Assembly: GCA_031772115.1 (NCBI GenBank) | Contig: JAPDPK010000048.1 | Location: 1,989,001 to 2,053,000, forward strand | DNA length: 64,000 nucleotides | Direction of reading: 5' to 3' | Origin: Heritiera littoralis | Lineage: Eukaryota > Streptophyta > Magnoliopsida > Malvales > Malvaceae | Shown: positions 10,721-22,522 of the stretch, in pieces | Layout of the letters: every line of letters begins with the position of its first letter | Position numbering within the stretch: position 1 is the stretch's first letter | Notes under the pieces: model-generated | What the model saw: only the letters and a program-made list of their open reading frames with translations | Database searches by the model: none | Told to the model about the DNA's origin: nothing | Translations under genes and position numbers: made by a program

Positions 10721-12353
10721 CAAATATAAGTGAATTTTTGAGGAATTAATTCTGGGGTAATTTTGAAAATTCAATTACCCATTTAATTCATAACTCACTT
10801 AATCTTGATAAATATATTCATGCCTATAAATTACTAATATTTGGCCTAATTAAATAAGTTTAAATAAATTATTTGGGTATTTTGTTGAGCCATTTTGGAT
10901 TATGGTTTACCCATTTCGTTAATAATTTATTTAAACAAATAAACTCTCTAAAATTGATATTGCCTTACTATTTGAATATTCACATTTATGTGAAATTATT
11001 TTAATTAATTAATGTTGGGCCTGAAATTACTACATATGCCTCAGGAATTGCATATTTTGGATGTAGTAAATTCTAGCCAATGAATTTTATGAATATTCTT
11101 AAAATTCTAAATCATTAATTAGATCGACTACTACTTGCCTGTCGCAGGAATAGTCATGAAGATTTTCTGATGATTTATTCTGATAATTTTAAGGATATAA
11201 TAATAATAAGGCAATACATAGTGATAGTTGCAGTTGCATAATTTATTAAGATCTCTAGAAGTGGCTAGTCTCTCCCTGTCGGATTGTTAGTTGCTTTTAG
11301 AGATGCTTGAGACCGAAAGGATTCTGGTTGGGATATGACACGATCTTCCTACCCTGTCAGTGGGCGATCATTGAGGTTGTATTCAACTAGTTTTGTTTTA
11401 TCCTCTATAGTGTATTGTGGAATAAAATTGATATTTATTAAGTTATTCCACTAGCCTCCATATTGTGCAACTATCACATATAAAATCTCTAATATGATCA
11501 AATTAGATAGATGGTATGAATCGATTTATATGATTAGAGACACATTAAAATAAGAAGCAGTCCCGAGAGTCGATCAATCAACTATACCCATTAGTATGAG
11601 CTTGTTGAGGACAAAATATTTAGAATTTTGAGAACACTCAAGTAAAAATTCTCTGATTATATGGGCATGCCATTAATGAGCACATCAGAGAAAGTGTTTC
11701 AATTACTGATAATTATAAAGCATTTATGGACGCCATTAGAAAATAGGTCGCATAAGATCGATAAAGGTTACTATAGGATTTTGATTCCATATGTGGCAGA
11801 TTCAATACCACTTCCTTCTAGGGTGAAGAGTGGGAGATCTTCTAAGTTTGTAGATCTTATTTAATGCAGAAGGAAATGTGACGTTTTAATATCAAAATTG
11901 ATATTGTCATTCAAGAGTGGGAGATCTTTCAGGTTAACAAATCTCATTTAGCCATAATAATGACATATGCCAATATTACTACCAAAAGGAAATATTATTA
12001 AGAGGTCTCAATAAAAGGTCATTTTAAAAGAAGAAATTTGCCAAGTCTATTTCCCATTCTGGTTTTTACCAACACCTCTAAATATCAAAGTGTGCCACTT
12101 CTATAATAATCCTGGGCACAAGAGGGCAGATTGCAAGAGTCCTTTAGATTGGGATGTGTAAAAGGCATTTCGTTAGCTTTTATTTTTTGAATCCAATCTA
12201 GGGGATATGCCCTCTAACTATTGGTGTTTGGATATCGGTACTATTATTGATAAAGCTATAAGCAACCGGAGATAGAATAAGGGAAAATTGTTGTGAATTG
12301 GGGTTATAGAGTTAGAACTCATATTGAAAACATAGCCAGATTGTTGTTACATT

Positions 12354-12790
12354 TTGAAGACAGTTTTGGAACTACTGTCAGTTTATACTTTTCATTCTGA
12401 TAACAGAAAAGTATTTCTAATTAGTAACAACATGTGTATTGATTCTGGCATTCTATGTGATGGATTGTATACAGTAGATTCTACCCTAATATTGAGCAAA
12501 TTTTCTTCAATGGTGAATGATGTGACTGTTGATTTTGATTACAATAGGATAGATAAGAAATCTATTAAGTTATGGCATGAGCTAGGGACATTTCGAGGCA
12601 CATGAAGAGATTGTATTAAGGGAAATCTCGCTACTAATATTAAGGATATGATTAGCAGATATGGAAATGATTAGGAACTAATATATACCGACATTTGTAG
12701 ACCATTTTCACATACTGTATTCAGTGGATATAAGTGTTTCATCACCTTCACTAAAGACCATTTTGATTTAGGTCATATAGAGTTAAAGAT
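12354..12790 (+). pseudogene. Copia GAG-pre-integrase / integrase remnant
   Basis: Translation contains KKSIKLWHELGTF (pre-integrase, normally LWHxRLGH), DCIKGN and IYTDICRPFSH (normally HTDICGPF), followed by KCFITFTKDHF (normally YFITFIDDFSR). In-frame stops at about 12603 and 12674 break it. Confidence 0.75.
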
Positions 12791-14499
12791 CTGATCTTGT
12801 AGAGGCCTTAGGCATTCTGATTAATTCCGCTGCACTACTTAAGGCAATAATCAGACAGTAGTGATGAATATTATGTTCGGTATAATGAAGCTAGGCAAAA
12901 TTATATACCAGTTTTCGGTTAAGTGCACTATAGGATTATATATTGACACCTAGTATACGGTGCTTGGAATATTGAAACAGAATGAGATTATAGTTGCAGT
13001 CAATCGTACTTTCTGATCTAGTACGATTTATGTTAATCACTCCAAATCTTTAAAATTCGGGTAGAGTGAAATTAAAACTGCAATTCACATTCAAAGTTGA
13101 TCTCCAAGCAAAACTAGTTCCTAAATGCATCCTAAGTTATAGTCAGACATTAAGCCGATTTTATGCCGCTTCTTGTGTTTAGAGTTATAAGGTAAGACAA
13201 AAGAGCTATAACCCATAGTCAAGAAAACTTGACTAGAAAACTATCAGCGGCAATTCTGTTGGCTTTTATATCAGCTAGAAAAATACTAGATTTTGTTTTC
13301 TGATTATATGACACTAGAATCATTGAGTCTGACAATGCAATCCATTTAGAGGATGACTTAAAGAGTGGGAGTTGCGAACTCCGTAAAGTCATTATTCAAA
13401 TAAATTTTGTTGTGCCAGTCTCATATATGCGTTATCTTTTGATGATGAAAAGCCACAAATCAAAGGAACCAATGGTTGATCTCAATACTGTATACCTAAA
13501 CCTGCACCTGACTTTACAGAGGAACATGAATGTGAGATTCATGTATCTTCTATTTCTGATATTTGTCAGAAGACTATACTGATTCAAGCTCTTAGAGTTG
13601 GATATTAGTCACGCAGGATAAGTGAGCATCTATGTTGCATAAGGATGCATGGGATCTATTTTAGTTGTCACATCATTATAAACAAAAAAGGGAGACTCTA
13701 AAGATTAGGTAGATGATTTAAAGCCAAATTTGGCCAAGGCTTTAAATAAAGCAACCTAAAAGTTTGTGATTCCTAAGATAGAACATGCAGTATGTGAACT
13801 TAAGGAGTTCATTTGCGAACATTAAAAGGCATCCAGATTGTAATATGTAAAGAATAAGATATTCACTTTATGGAGAACATAGTTGATAATTGGATCCATT
13901 ACAAGGTCAGTGGGAGTAGTCATGTGCTTATTGTGCTCTAAATTAATGATATCAAATAGCAGCTAATAGCACTGACCTATTGTATGAGACAAATTTCATG
14001 TCGTCATGTCACTTTAAGATGAAGAATCTAAGTAAGGCTTTATTTTGTTTTAAGGATTGAGATTCTTCGTGACATATCAATAGGCATACATTATTGATCT
14101 CATAAAACCTACATTGTGTTTAGAGTAGGTTTACTGTATATATTGTTCTCCTATTAAGACGTCATTTAGTGAAAAGTGACATTGTGAAAATCTCAAAGTC
14201 CTCAAGGTGATAATGAAAGAGCTCATATCGAGTGTTATGTATGCCTTATTGTGGGTAATTAGTGTATGCTCAAGTCAGTACACATTTTGATATTGTATAT
14301 GTTATAGGTGTATTTCGTAAATACTTGAGCGATCCTGCAAATAGAGAACTGGAAGCTATAAAGAGAGTATTCGGATTTTGACAAGTCTAACATTCTGGGT
14401 TTGGTCAAATATTCTGATGTTGATTTTGCGTGCTATCCAGTTGTTGAAAATTATTTTGGTTATATATTTGTGGATATAAAGGAGTTGTATTTTGGAAAG

Positions 14500-14745
14500 T
14501 GTGAAGCAAACACTTACAGCATTCTTGATTGTGGAGGCTAAATATGTAGTATGCTGTAAAGCTACATGATGGGCCATTTAGGCTGCAGAATTTCGTCTTA
14601 AGGTTGGTTTCCGTGGTTGCCATTTTGAAGTCCTGGAGATGTACTGTGGTAATGCTGTAGCAAGTACTTTCTCTCTCAAAATGCTAGGAGTTCCTCACAC
14701 TCCAAATATTTAGATATCATCATTCAGTTTATTAGAGAGAAAATA
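14500..14745 (+). pseudogene. Copia RNase H remnant
   Basis: EAKYVVCCKAT corresponds to the usual EAEYVA...AT motif of Copia RNase H, and the downstream LEMYCGNAVA to the usual IYCDN..A motif, here with the catalytic Asp replaced by Gly. Stops interrupt the frame. Confidence 0.7.
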
Positions 14746-15325
14746 ATGAAATCCATTTTTTGATTGGATTGTAGAGCACATGCTTTAAAGAGCTCATTCT
14801 AGCTAACTGAAAGTTTGGCTGCTGAAGTGCTTTGACGACATAGCACTTGTATGAGGCATATGGAGCCATTTGTTGCATTAAGTTAGTGGGAGATATGTAA
14901 TAAAACTACAGTTATGTAAATGGATTCCTACTTGCCATTTATGCATATTCTGTTTACACGTATTTTGGTGCATATGGCAATTTGTTGGATAAGACATTCT
15001 GTATTAGTCTCATATGCTTCTGTTGAAGCAATACATCATTCGTTTTAGACGTATGGACCTAATGGAAATGGATATTGATTTTGTTTTTCATATCATTTCC
15101 ATTTCACACTAATACTACTATTTTGTTGAAGTCTTTATAAGTTTACGCATTTGTATCCTGTCGGTATGATGTATTTTGAAGCTTGTAAAGGTTTATTGTG
15201 GTTAAAGTATTTGTAAGCCTACACATTTGTACCCTTTCAGTACAATTTATCCAGAAGGTCTTATGAATACGTATTGATATTATATGATATTTTCGTTAAT
15301 TAACTTAATTGTCTAAGTGGGAGAA

Positions 15326-15815
15326 TGTTGAATAATCTCAATATTGTGGATTAATTAAGTGTAATTAATACCATATAAATTAATTGGTAGTATATTCTGT
15401 CTATAGTGTGACTATATATATACGTAATATATTCATATTATACATGTATTTATCCTTAATGGGACGGATATGATACATGATTTATGATATGGGAGGTCCC
15501 TGCCCTTGGCACATATATATAAGCTACAGGATGGCCCATTGATCTGTGTGGCATTTTGTTTTGAGAGTGAACAAGGGTAGTCACCCTCCTTCTCTCCCGT
15601 TCTCACCTTTCTCACCATCATCCTCTTCACCTTGGCAGCTCCACCACTACCGGCGAACCTCCGACGGAGCACCGGCGTCATCCCCTCTCCATGGCATTAG
15701 CGAGATTGGCAAAAATGGTGGTGATTTGGTGGGTTATAGCTTACCCACCAAAAGTTAGTTTTTCTCCTCTTTGTTATTGTGCTAATGGGCTTTGGTGGAT
15801 GATTTGGTTCCAACA
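15326..15815 (+). repeat. 3' LTR of degenerate Copia element
   Basis: 490 bp. A 2-bp difference in a TA run accounts for the length difference from the 5' LTR. Confidence 0.9.
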
Positions 15816-15829
15816 TATATAACTAGAAA

Positions 15830-16840
15830 AATAGTAGGGACATTATCTCTAGGACATTTTGATTGCGCCATCCTTAACACCACAAGTTAGTATAATTTTT
15901 TGGACGAATGCATTTGCGTTGAAGAAAGCATAGAAAACTTGAATGCTTTTTTTTTTTTTTGAGAAAACTTGAATGCTTTGATTTGCTTTAATTCCGAACG
16001 GCCCAATTGCATTATCAGGTATGAAAATGTTAAATTATTGGATTCTATAGACTCTATGGATATGCAATAATGCAAAAGGACCAAAAGAGTAAAGGGAGGA
16101 GAATTTCATTTGCGTCATCTTAGGAATTATAAAAAAGAAATTTTTTTTGGAGAAATTAGGACATATGAAATTTGTCAAAACAAATTAACTTTATAGGGAT
16201 AATTTTTTTTCTCCGATGGAACACGCCACTAATTCTAAAATCGATTGATTTAGGTTAGCGCGGAGCTCCAAAACCGGTTGGTTGAATAATAGGCTTGGGT
16301 ATGAATATGATGTCCAAAGAGTAGGACGTCAGTAATTATGTTAAACTTTTTTCCTTAGATATATTAGGAGATTCAGCGTCTTTAATTAGATGATAAAAGA
16401 TGATATTTCTTTCTTATTTCATAATTAAATCATATGTATGAATTATTTTAAGTTTTAATCTCGAAATTTCTTAATAAAAATATTAAGTATTAACCCATTT
16501 TACGATTGAAAAATTAGTTGCCCTGTGTATTACACAAAGTGTGCAAGAATTCCATGCAAGGAGAGTAATCTAGTGCATAAGAATTTGTCTCTTTTAATAG
16601 CAATTGACTATATTTTACCTTTAAGTGGCTAATTTTTTATGTGAAGCAATAATTGATTTTTAAAATATTTTTTGCGCAAATATTTTTCAATTATTGTTTT
16701 GGAGATGAAGCAAATAAATTTGATTTCCTTATAATTGATTTTATTAATATTTTATTTTAATTTTCAGCTTCTTCAGCTTTATAGTGTCAGATTATCAAAC
16801 ACTCCGAAGAAGATCGAGCAAATCTCTAGTGTTTTTTACT
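15830..16840. repeat. Segmental duplication: UGT 3' flank, copy B
   Basis: 15832-16080 matches 20248-20445 (GACATTATCTCTAGGACATT landmark), and 16109-16840 matches 5387-6075. It joins seamlessly to the 3' end of UGT copy 2, which identifies the repeat as the natural UGT downstream flank. Confidence 0.8.
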
Positions 16841-18316
16841 CTCCTTCAGACAAGTTCTTGCCTGTCAAAATTGAAATGAATTCATCTATATTCCTGTCTG
16901 AGCTTCCACCTCTACTCGTTGCCTCTATAGCAAGGTTCCTCCATTTCTTAGCATTTTCTTTAATTTCTCTTCCTCTTTCTCCCTCCATCACTTGCCTTAA
17001 GCAAGATTCAATTTGTTCTCTGTTGACGATCCCATCGTTGTTAGCCTTAGCTCTAACTCCCATCTTCCATATATCCTCAACAAACTTAGCATTTGTTGGC
17101 TGGTCAGACCATTGTGGCATTGCCACCATTGGAACTCCCAAGCTCAATGCTTCAGTGGTTGAATTCCATCCGGAATGCGTTAAAAAGCAGCCCACGGCCT
17201 CATTTGATAGCACCTCTAATTGAGGACACCAGTTGACAAGTAAACCTTTATCCACTGTTTCTTCTATGAACTCCTTTGGGAGTTTAGCTTCCTCTGTGGC
17301 CCTTACCACCCACAAGAAGTAGAAGTTGCTTTGCTTTAAACCGCATGCGAGTTCCTCCATTTGCTTCTTGTTGAGACAACTCACGCTGCCGAAGGAAACA
17401 TAAACCACAGACCCCGGTGGCTTGCTGCTTAGCCAGCTGAGGCTGGTAGAGGAGTCTATGGGGAAGAGATTGAAACCGTAATTTTTGTCATCCTGGATAC
17501 GTTTATCCAAGTAGAAAGATGGAATTGTTGGACCAATAGTCAACAATGGATATACTTTAGACATTGAATCCACCACCTGTTCAGGTAAAATAAGTTATAG
17601 GTCATGCACTTTACTTTCGTTAGAGAAGTTTGAATTCATGGCTGCAAAATGCGTGGTGAGAAGCTAACCTCATCTTCTAATTTGTAGAAGGTATTGACAA
17701 GAACGCAATCAGCTTTGTCCAAGTTAGAGAACTGGTTCGTCGCCCAGTACAAATATGCTGCATATGACCCTTCTGCATAACAACAATGGGATGGCAAGTC
17801 TCCAGGCTCAAGCATCGGCAATCCGGGAATCGAAACAGGCGTGGAAGAAATTGGGAGAGAAAGTAGGCCATGATGCCCATGATAGTTTATATAATCAACG
17901 GCACACATTTGAGTGAAAAAGGCAGCTGCGGGTAAGCCAAATTGCCTGGCTACATTGAGACACCAAGGTAGTCCAGAATCATATACTATGCAATCAACAG
18001 GGTAAGATGATTGTTTGTGTTTCACAATGAGCTCAGCTAGAGTCTTCGAACCAGCTGTTTCCTGTCGATTGAGGTAGTCTTGGGCATCATCAGCTTCCGC
18101 AAAGCCGCCTTGGTCGCAGCCGTCGGAGATGGTGTCGATTTGGACAGAGGCAGAGGGTTCAGGTTTTATGGATTTGTAGATGAAGAGGGTAACGGCCAGG
18201 GTGGTCTTGATCCCTTTAGAAGACAAACGCTTGGAGAATTGGAGCATTGGGTTAATGTGACCTTGATATGGGCCTGGAACTACAACCACATGCCTTGTAA
18301 AACCCTTCTTCTCCAT
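16836..18316 (-). pseudogene. UGT74-type UDP-glycosyltransferase, copy 2 (broken)
   Basis: Starts with a proper ATG at 18316 and an N-terminus ending in PYQGH, which holds the catalytic His, and runs 226 codons. A 1-bp deletion relative to copy 1 (near 17640-17650) then throws the frame onto a TGA. The resumed frame also meets a TAA at 17595-17597, and the C-terminal half is open again from 17576 to 16839. The PSPG box is present but reads HSGWNS where copy 1 has HCGWNS. Two independent breaks at the same place make this a pseudogene, not an intron: no GT-AG pair fits. The 5' side is interrupted by a SINE at 18334-18512. Confidence 0.88.
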
Positions 18317-18333
18317 CTCTCTTTCTTGTCTTT

Positions 18334-18512
18334 TTTTTTTTGTGTAACCACAGTTATCCTCATCCGTTTTACGGTCTGAGACTAATTCTGTTCGGGCCAG
18401 GAGTGATAAACGGTAAAAGCCCTCCCAACAGTGAGGACTCCAGGACTCGAACCCTTTCTAAGTATCTGGAGAAGAAGTCCACTTTCCACTTCTTCCAACC
18501 TTGTTGGTTCTT
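18334..18512 (-). mobile_element. tRNA-derived SINE in the 5' leader of UGT copy 2
   Basis: An insertion of about 179 bp bounded by a 14-bp direct repeat TCTTTCTTGTCTTT (18320-18333 and 18513-18526). In minus orientation it ends in poly(A), seen as a T run at 18331-18341, and carries a pol III B-box-like GGTTCGAGTCC at about 18450-18460. Copy 1 lacks the insertion. It sits only about 18 bases upstream of the ATG. Confidence 0.8.
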
Positions 18513-18526
18513 TCTTTCTTGTCTTT

Positions 18527-20247
18527 CTGCTCTCTGTATCACTCTGCTTTTCTGATAGAATATTTGGTTCGGCTATTTATAGGATAAATTAAGCACGGGG
18601 ACAACTGTCAACTGTCTGCAACAATTCATATATTTGTGAATTGTGATGTTGATGAATTAGCCGAAGTTTAGTTTTAAGTATTTTGGTCCTAATATGACAC
18701 GTGTCTTAAAATCGACAAAATTTTTGGCTGCCCGACGCCGCTTTTTTGGTCAGTGATGCAAAAGTTTGACCAGAAGCCTTGTTGAACAAGGCTGATCTTA
18801 TATAATTAAAAAATAATAAAAACCCTTGCTGGACAAGGAAGAGGAATCCTATGTTAAAAAGTTCGGTGTGATGAATTTGAAGCGTACTTCTGTTAACTTA
18901 TACATTCTCATTATTTTTAATAAATTAATTTGAATTTAAACATTTGTATAATTTTAGCTAAAATATTAAATAAGTCTCTTTAATATTTTTTAATTATTTA
19001 ATATATGTGATTAAAATTTCATGTTGTCTTCAAGCAACACTCTGTTTAGAACTTGAACTTCAGCTCAAAATATTTCTAATTCAAAATTTAAAATATTCGA
19101 TATGAAAAACTATAACTCATGTTTCATTTTTAGTTATTAATACTCTTACTCCATGTTCATTGTGTAGTCTAAAACATATGTATAAAAATATATTTGTTTT
19201 TAAATTAATATTTTTTTTACTTTTTAAATTTATATAAAATATAAATTTATATTTAAAATTATTATTTTAATTATAAACAATAACTAAACTTCACAACTGA
19301 ACTTTGATAATTAGCGTATTAATATTTAATAATTAAATATTATTTAATAATTTTAAGAAATACATTTTAATCACATATATTAATTTCGTAATTTTTTTTA
19401 AGTTTAAAATTTTGATTATCTGTTCATATTAATCCACGGAACAAATTGCTCGCTAGACCCACAAGTTTAGTTTGTTTGGAATCAGGCCTTGAAAGGAGTC
19501 AGTTGTTGAATTTTTTGATAAGTTCTGTCTGAAAATTAGAAATCGATCCCATAAATCAATTTTTGAAAGAAATTGAATTAAATTGATTAAGTCAGTCCGA
19601 ACTGACTTCTACCCACATCTAACCTAAATAAAATTCATAATGTTTGAGCCTACTCAGTTCGATCTAATCAAATTTTGTATTATTTCGATTCTCAAAATAT
19701 ATTTTAAATAGTAAATTATTAATATAATATATTTTGATAATAAATAAAATTAATTATGTAGATTTTATAATCATATTGATTCTAAAATTTTAAGATGGAT
19801 CGAATACTCAATTAAGGATTCAAACTATAGGTTGATATTCAATTTAAAATTAAACGTCTTAATTCACACAAATCAAGATCAATGTTATTGACTTGTAACA
19901 AATAGAAACCATCTAGAACAGACTAGCCATGAATTGCACAAGTCATTAACTTGGTAAACATTACACGTGAAAAATACATATCTTTTTCAATTTTCAAAAA
20001 TATTTTTTTAATATGTTTGATTCCTTCAAATTTTCTCGTGTTCTTTCTTTCCTTCTCTTTGTGCTATATATATAGCCAATTCATTCAGTACTTAATGTTG
20101 CCAAAGACTATTCACCGAGTACGTAGTTACTCTTTTAAAGTTAATGATGGTGAGAATAAGCCAGAAAATTAGTTGAACGTTAATTACTATTCTGTAATTA
20201 TAATTATAATTTCTACGTATAATATATAACTAAAAATTATATATATT
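18527..20247. other. UGT copy 2 upstream flank and AT-rich intergenic DNA
   Basis: Contains the former promoter of copy 2 and stretches homologous to 4130-4240 and 4583-4690. No gene was seen; the frame at 19951-20172 is AT-rich and has no recognisable motif. Confidence 0.5.
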
Positions 20248-21815
20248 AGGAACATTATCTCTAGGACATTTTGATAGCATCATCCTTAGCACTACAAGTT
20301 ACTACAGTTTTCAGTTGCATTGATGAAAGCACAGAATACTTGAATGCTTTGCTTTAATTCCAAACCGACCAATTGCATCATAAAGTATTAGAAATGTTAA
20401 ATTATTGGATTCCATAGACTCTGTGGATATGCAAAAGGACAATATATTTATGCAAAAGATAAAAAGAGGAAACCTAAGGGTTGGATCTGATTGTAAATAA
20501 GTATCGTTTTGTAAACTAAGTTTAAGGTTGAAATCTTTGGATCAACGTTTAAGAAAATTAATTTTATTGAATGCACTAGAAATTAGTCTCGCGGTGTGCG
20601 TAAGCCGTAAAGTAATCCAGAGATTCTTTTACCGTAAAAACCAAAAAATAAAAAAGAATAAGAGGAAGAGAATTTCATTTGCCTCATCCTTAGGAATTTT
20701 TAAAAAAGAAATTATTTTTTTTAGAGAAATGGGCATATGCATTTTGTCAAAACAATTAATTTTAGTATACGAAAAATATTGGTTGAATAGTAGGTTAGGT
20801 TGCAAATATAATGTCCGAGTAGAGTTGGTCCATAAATATTATACGTGACCATATGTAGTAATTAAGGTCCAGTTAGGGAGATAAACTTTTTTCTTTTTAT
20901 ATAATGGGAGATTTTTGGGGTTTAATTAAATAAGGATAGATGTTTTTTTTTTCATTTCTTATTTAAATCATATGTGTGAATTATTGTAAGTTTCGATCTC
21001 AGAATCTCTTAATGAAGTATCAAGTTCTAACTTCTAATCATTTTACAACTGAAAACTTAGTTCGCCTATGTACTGCACGAAGTATACGAGAAAATAAGAA
21101 AATTTTTTACATAAATAGAAAATAAGAAGATAATTCAAGCGGGAAGTCAAGTTTCCAGTTTTCACGAGATAATTACCGAACTATTACCAATAGATAACGA
21201 ACTCGTCTCCTCTCACACTCTTTTCGTCTCTCTTCATCCGCATCTCTGTTCTCTCTGCGCTAAAACTACGTCGTTTTTTAGCTCTAGCAAATGCTCTTCC
21301 AGCTCTTGCTCGCAGTTTGTAGCAAGCACCTCTTCGCTCCCTTCCGTTTTCTTTAGCGTTATGATCCAAAGGTCAATCTTAATTCTTGCTTTGTTCTTCG
21401 TTTAATCCTATTTTGTAAAAAAAAAAAATTTCTTTTCAAAGATGACATTTCTTTGATAATCATCATTTTTCTTTTTCTTTTTTTAATTTTATCATAAATT
21501 GAAAAATAATTTGCGGTAAATTCGTTTCTCTTTTAGTAGCAATTGACTATATTTTACCATTCGGTGGCTAATTTTTATGTGAAGCAACAATAAATTAGTG
21601 TTTTTCCTCATAATTGAATTTTAAAATATTTTTTTGCTAATATTTTTTTCAGTTATTGTTTTGGAGATGAAGGAAGCAAATAGATTCGATTTCCTTATAA
21701 TTGATTTTACTAATGTTTTTTTTCCAGGTTCTTCAGCTTTATAGTGTTATATTATCAAACACTACCAAGAAGATGGAGCAAATCTCTAGTGTTTTTTTCT
21801 AAAGAAGAGTTGCCG
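20248..21815. repeat. Segmental duplication: UGT 3' flank, copy C (interrupted)
   Basis: 20248-20445 matches 15832-16080, 20680-20780 matches 16105-16200, and 21535-21815 matches 16595-16840. There is no UGT coding sequence attached. The last part lies inside the probable leader intron of the BT gene. Confidence 0.75.
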
Positions 21816-22522
21816 CTTTATTTATAAAGGTATGAATCGTTAATTTTCTGGCCGAGAAAAATAAAATATATCAATGATTAAGAAAATAAAAAGTAAAGCT
21901 GAAGTTTTTATTTCTTTTCAGCACATTTTCTTGGCCGCCAAAAAGAAAGTTTTTTATTTATATATTATTTAGCATCGTTAGTTATGGATTTTTTTGGTAT
22001 TATCTTTCTTCTAACTGTCTTTTTTTATTAAAAAAAAAAAACTCTTATTTTAAGCATATTGAAATGGACAATTGATTTGTTTAATCTTTGATTATATTTT
22101 TATTATTATGGTTTTGCCTTGTAGATATCCTTGATGATTGTTTTTAGATTTCCTAGATTATGGGTAATGGTAGGTAGCCATTAAGAAACTCCTTCTGTTT
22201 ATACTTTCCCTGTTGATTCTGTTAAGTTTTCTGCTTTGTTTATTAATTTATGTTAACATACCTTCTGGGACAAGATTTTGACATTATGTGGTGCAACCTC
22301 AAGATTCCAATTAGGAAAATCTATTTATTTGGATGAAATTGTTATATATTCTTCTCCCAGTTCATGTTATAAAGTTGATTAATTAACTCCAAGCAGCTGG
22401 TTTTATCTCATTTGCTATTAATTTACATTCTGTACTTTTGATTGCTCCCCTTGTCTATTCTCATTTCTTTGTTTTAATTGTTTAATTTTTAGTGCAGATA
22501 TTCTGGGAAGAAGTTTTACTTG
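21190..22522 (+). promoter_or_regulatory. Probable leader exon and 5' UTR intron of the BT gene
   Basis: A pyrimidine-rich stretch (about 21200-21300) looks like a transcription start and leader. CCAAAG/GTCAATC (donor near 21371) and TTTTTAGTGCAG (acceptor at 22497) would remove about 1.1 kb. The intron would carry the duplicated UGT flank at 21535-21815. This is inference from sequence only. Confidence 0.45.

Larger units (their letters stand above)
9229..15815 (+). mobile_element. Degenerate full-length Copia LTR retrotransposon
   Basis: LTRs at 9229-9716 (488 bp) and 15326-15815 (490 bp) both start TGTTGAA and end CCAACA. They carry roughly 20 or more differences, so this insertion is older than the other two. 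The target duplication TATAT is at 9224-9228 and 15816-15820. The primer-binding site TGGCATCAGAGC (9719-9730) directly follows the 5' LTR, and the purine tract AAGTGGGAGAA precedes the 3' LTR. The internal region is riddled with stops. Recognisable remnants in order: zinc knuckle (about 12092-12134, YNNPGHKRADC), protease WCLDIGT (about 12222-12245), GAG-pre-integrase and integrase start (about 12560-12790), reverse transcriptase (about 13880-14090), RNase H (about 14530-14740). An empty-site relative exists near 20215-20235. Confidence 0.9.

Noticed and set aside
16735..17223. Plus-strand frame of 162 codons overlapping UGT copy 2 (and the similar 602-1003)
   Set aside because: Antisense shadow of the conserved UGT C-terminus; no independent family features.
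17576..17650. Reading the break in UGT copy 2 as an intron
   Set aside because: No GT-AG pair restores the frame, and copy 1 shows the region as continuous exon; a 1-bp deletion plus TAA explains it.
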